7,127 bases of DNA. Source: Candidatus Poribacteria bacterium (GTDB taxonomy: Bacteria > Poribacteria > WGA-4E > WGA-3G). Positions 6,039-7,127 of the stretch are shown here, piece by piece. Location: NCBI GenBank assembly GCA_028818995.1, contig JAPPMR010000102.1:1-7127 (forward strand), read 5' to 3'. The translations under genes were made by a program, and so were the position numbers. The notes under the pieces are model-generated. The model was given only the letters and a program-made list of their open reading frames with translations. It did no database searches and had not been told where the DNA came from. The stretch's first letter is position 1, and each line of letters starts with the position of its first letter.

Positions 6039-6749
6039 ATGCTAAACAACAAACCGACTCGAATCCTCTTAAAGATATTGGTAGTGGTTTATGTCACAAT
6101 CAACTGCCCTATCTTTGCAGCAACCTGGCACGACGATTTTGATACCGAGAATCCAGATGCGTGGCACTCCGTAGGTGACAATAGAGTATGGAAGGTGGAC
6201 GATGGCTTTTTACGCGTAGAAGTTAACCGAGATTGGGAGGCGCAATATGATCTCTACCAACTCATCGCATTCCCTGCCCCTTATCGAGACTTTACAGTTA
6301 AAATTAAGAATTTCGGTGGTGACAAGATACGGTTCGGTTTTTGTGTGGGACGACATTTTCCTGATACGCTTGATGAAGATCCATTTTTTTATATATTCTT
6401 TCCAGACGAAATTAGAGCAAGACGTTTTGATGGTAAAGGGAGTAGCCACCCATTTCAGTATCGATTATCTCGGGAACCTCGTGTACGCTGGCACACTGAC
6501 GTTCTGAAAGAAATAGAATTACATTTTCATTCAGGTGATTTTCTACTGTTCGCGGATGGCGAATTTCGAGCAAAATTCCAAGATCGAAACTTTAATAGGA
6601 TTGAAATTCTCGGATTTGTCGTAGAAGGGATCAATATTGCAAATGAATGGGTTGGTGAGGGATGGGTCGATTCGTTCACAATTTCAGGATTAAATGTTTC
6701 TCCAGAGGTAAAAGTAACATCAACTTGGGCACAACTTAAGCGAAGATGA
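6039..6749 (+). CDS. Secreted concanavalin/LamG-like beta-sandwich protein, paralogue P4
   Basis: From the ATG at 6039 this is a 236-residue protein with a signal peptide of normal size: basic residue at 8, hydrophobic 9-21, cleavage after I-F-A at about 25-27. The mature part opens A-T-W-H-D-D-F-D (28-35), then V-W-K-V-D-D-G-F-L (50-58), F-G-F-C-V-G-R-H-F (99-107), F-F-Y-I-F-F-P-D-E (116-124), S-G-D-F-L-L-F-A-D-G (165-174), V-D-S-F-T-I-S-G, and the tail K-V-T-S-T-W-A-Q-L-K (225-234). It is closest in layout to P3. The start is uncertain: the frame also has an ATG at 6009 (AAGG 4 nt upstream) and a TTG at 5961 (GAAGG 5 nt upstream), which would add 10 or 26 residues. I prefer 6039 because its signal peptide length matches P2 and P3. 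The tail has A where the others have G. Function is unknown. Confidence 0.88.
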   Translation: MLNNKPTRILLKILVVVYVTINCPIFAATWHDDFDTENPDAWHSVGDNRVWKVDDGFLRVEVNRDWEAQYDLYQLIAFPAPYRDFTVKIKNFGGDKIRFGFCVGRHFPDTLDEDPFFYIFFPDEIRARRFDGKGSSHPFQYRLSREPRVRWHTDVLKEIELHFHSGDFLLFADGEFRAKFQDRNFNRIEILGFVVEGINIANEWVGEGWVDSFTISGLNVSPEVKVTSTWAQLKRR

Positions 6750-7127
6750 TGCACAGTTTTCTAAAACAATCTCATAGCAACACACATAACAGAGTTGAAC
6801 GTAGGACATTGCAGCAAATTTTTAAGGAATCTCTCATTGTCTGCGTTTGGATCGGTTTTGGAGCCTTAACGCTCTGGGGAGTAGATGGATTTGGACTCTT
6901 TTCCTCTACTTCCCATGTCCCAAGTGCCACCTCTCTGCAAGTTGATTTCCCCGAAGTACACCAAATTTGGAAGCAAAGAAAAGCAGTTTTTGTGGACACA
7001 CGTTCCGCTGCCAACTTCAGACAAGGACACATTACGGGTGCCGTAAACGTCCCTGTCAATCAAATAAAACAGAGTTTATCTGTCTTGCCAACAGACAAAG
7101 AAGCGTTCCTAATTACTTATTGTGGAG
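6746..7127 (+). CDS. Membrane-anchored rhodanese-domain protein, 3' truncated
   Basis: 127 codons are present and the gene continues past the window. Two ATGs in a row (6746 and 6749) overlap the TGA of P4, giving an ATGA junction and probable translational coupling. Residues 30-46 form one hydrophobic segment, after a polar and basic N-terminus, so the protein is anchored with its domain probably in the periplasm. From about 65 the sequence is rhodanese-like: V-F-V-D-T-R (81-86) is the usual V-D-x-R strand, and F-R-Q-G-H-I-T-G-A-V-N-V-P (91-103) matches the E/F-x-x-G-H-I-x-G-A-x-N-I-P signature. I-T-Y-C-G (123-127) holds the presumed catalytic cysteine (126), where the visible sequence stops. 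Rhodaneses carry sulfur as a cysteine persulfide. The substrate and whether the rest of the active-site loop is intact cannot be seen. Confidence 0.88.
   Translation, partial: MMHSFLKQSHSNTHNRVERRTLQQIFKESLIVCVWIGFGALTLWGVDGFGLFSSTSHVPSATSLQVDFPEVHQIWKQRKAVFVDTRSAANFRQGHITGAVNVPVNQIKQSLSVLPTDKEAFLITYCG

Noticed and set aside
6772..7059. A 95-residue open frame on the - strand
   Set aside because: It is antisense to the rhodanese gene, whose motifs are clear.

Overview
The window is a one-directional run of eight complete or nearly complete genes plus two genes cut by its edges, all on the + strand, with moderate to low GC by eye. Nearly every product carries a Sec-type signal peptide or a membrane anchor, so this is an envelope/secretome cluster. 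The secreted beta-sandwich paralogues with a shared C-terminal tail, the orphan HicB-like protein and a short palindromic intergenic element together suggest an uncultured bacterium of the Candidatus Poribacteria type. That assignment rests on recalled sequence style, not on a marker gene, and I hold it at about even odds or slightly better.

Layout: 2-172 is the C-terminal end of a gene whose last strands resemble a DUF1573-like Ig-fold protein. 179-1015 and 1169-1969 are two secreted paralogues (P1, P2) of a concanavalin/LamG-like family. A palindromic repeat lies between them at 1038-1095. 2015-4111 encodes a 698-residue secreted protein made of about seven carboxypeptidase-regulatory-like/CnaB-like beta-sandwich repeats. 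A 7-bp hairpin follows its stop. 4152-4403 is a small orphan HicB-like protein. 4482-5165 is the third paralogue (P3). 5187-5945 is a tryptophan-rich exported protein I do not recognise. 6039-6749 is the fourth paralogue (P4). Its stop overlaps the start of a membrane-anchored rhodanese-domain protein that runs off the window at 7127.

How the genes may work together: P1 to P4 share an N-terminal W-x-D-D-F-D opening, a W-R-[VI]-[ED]-x-G-F-L strand, a late strand of the form F-x-x-G-x-F-Q-x-[FW]-x-[DN]-G, and a near-identical C-terminal tail K-[LV]-x-[TS]-T-W-[GA]-x-[LI]-K. Four copies interleaved with a multi-repeat surface-type protein and an unknown exported protein point to a locally duplicated set of envelope proteins, possibly for glycan binding or surface structure. 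That function is inference. Because the tail is better conserved than the body and ends two or three residues from the C-terminus, the most interesting idea here is that it is a sorting, anchoring or interaction signal. No catalytic residues, defence genes, mobile-element genes, tRNA, rRNA or CRISPR arrays were seen.
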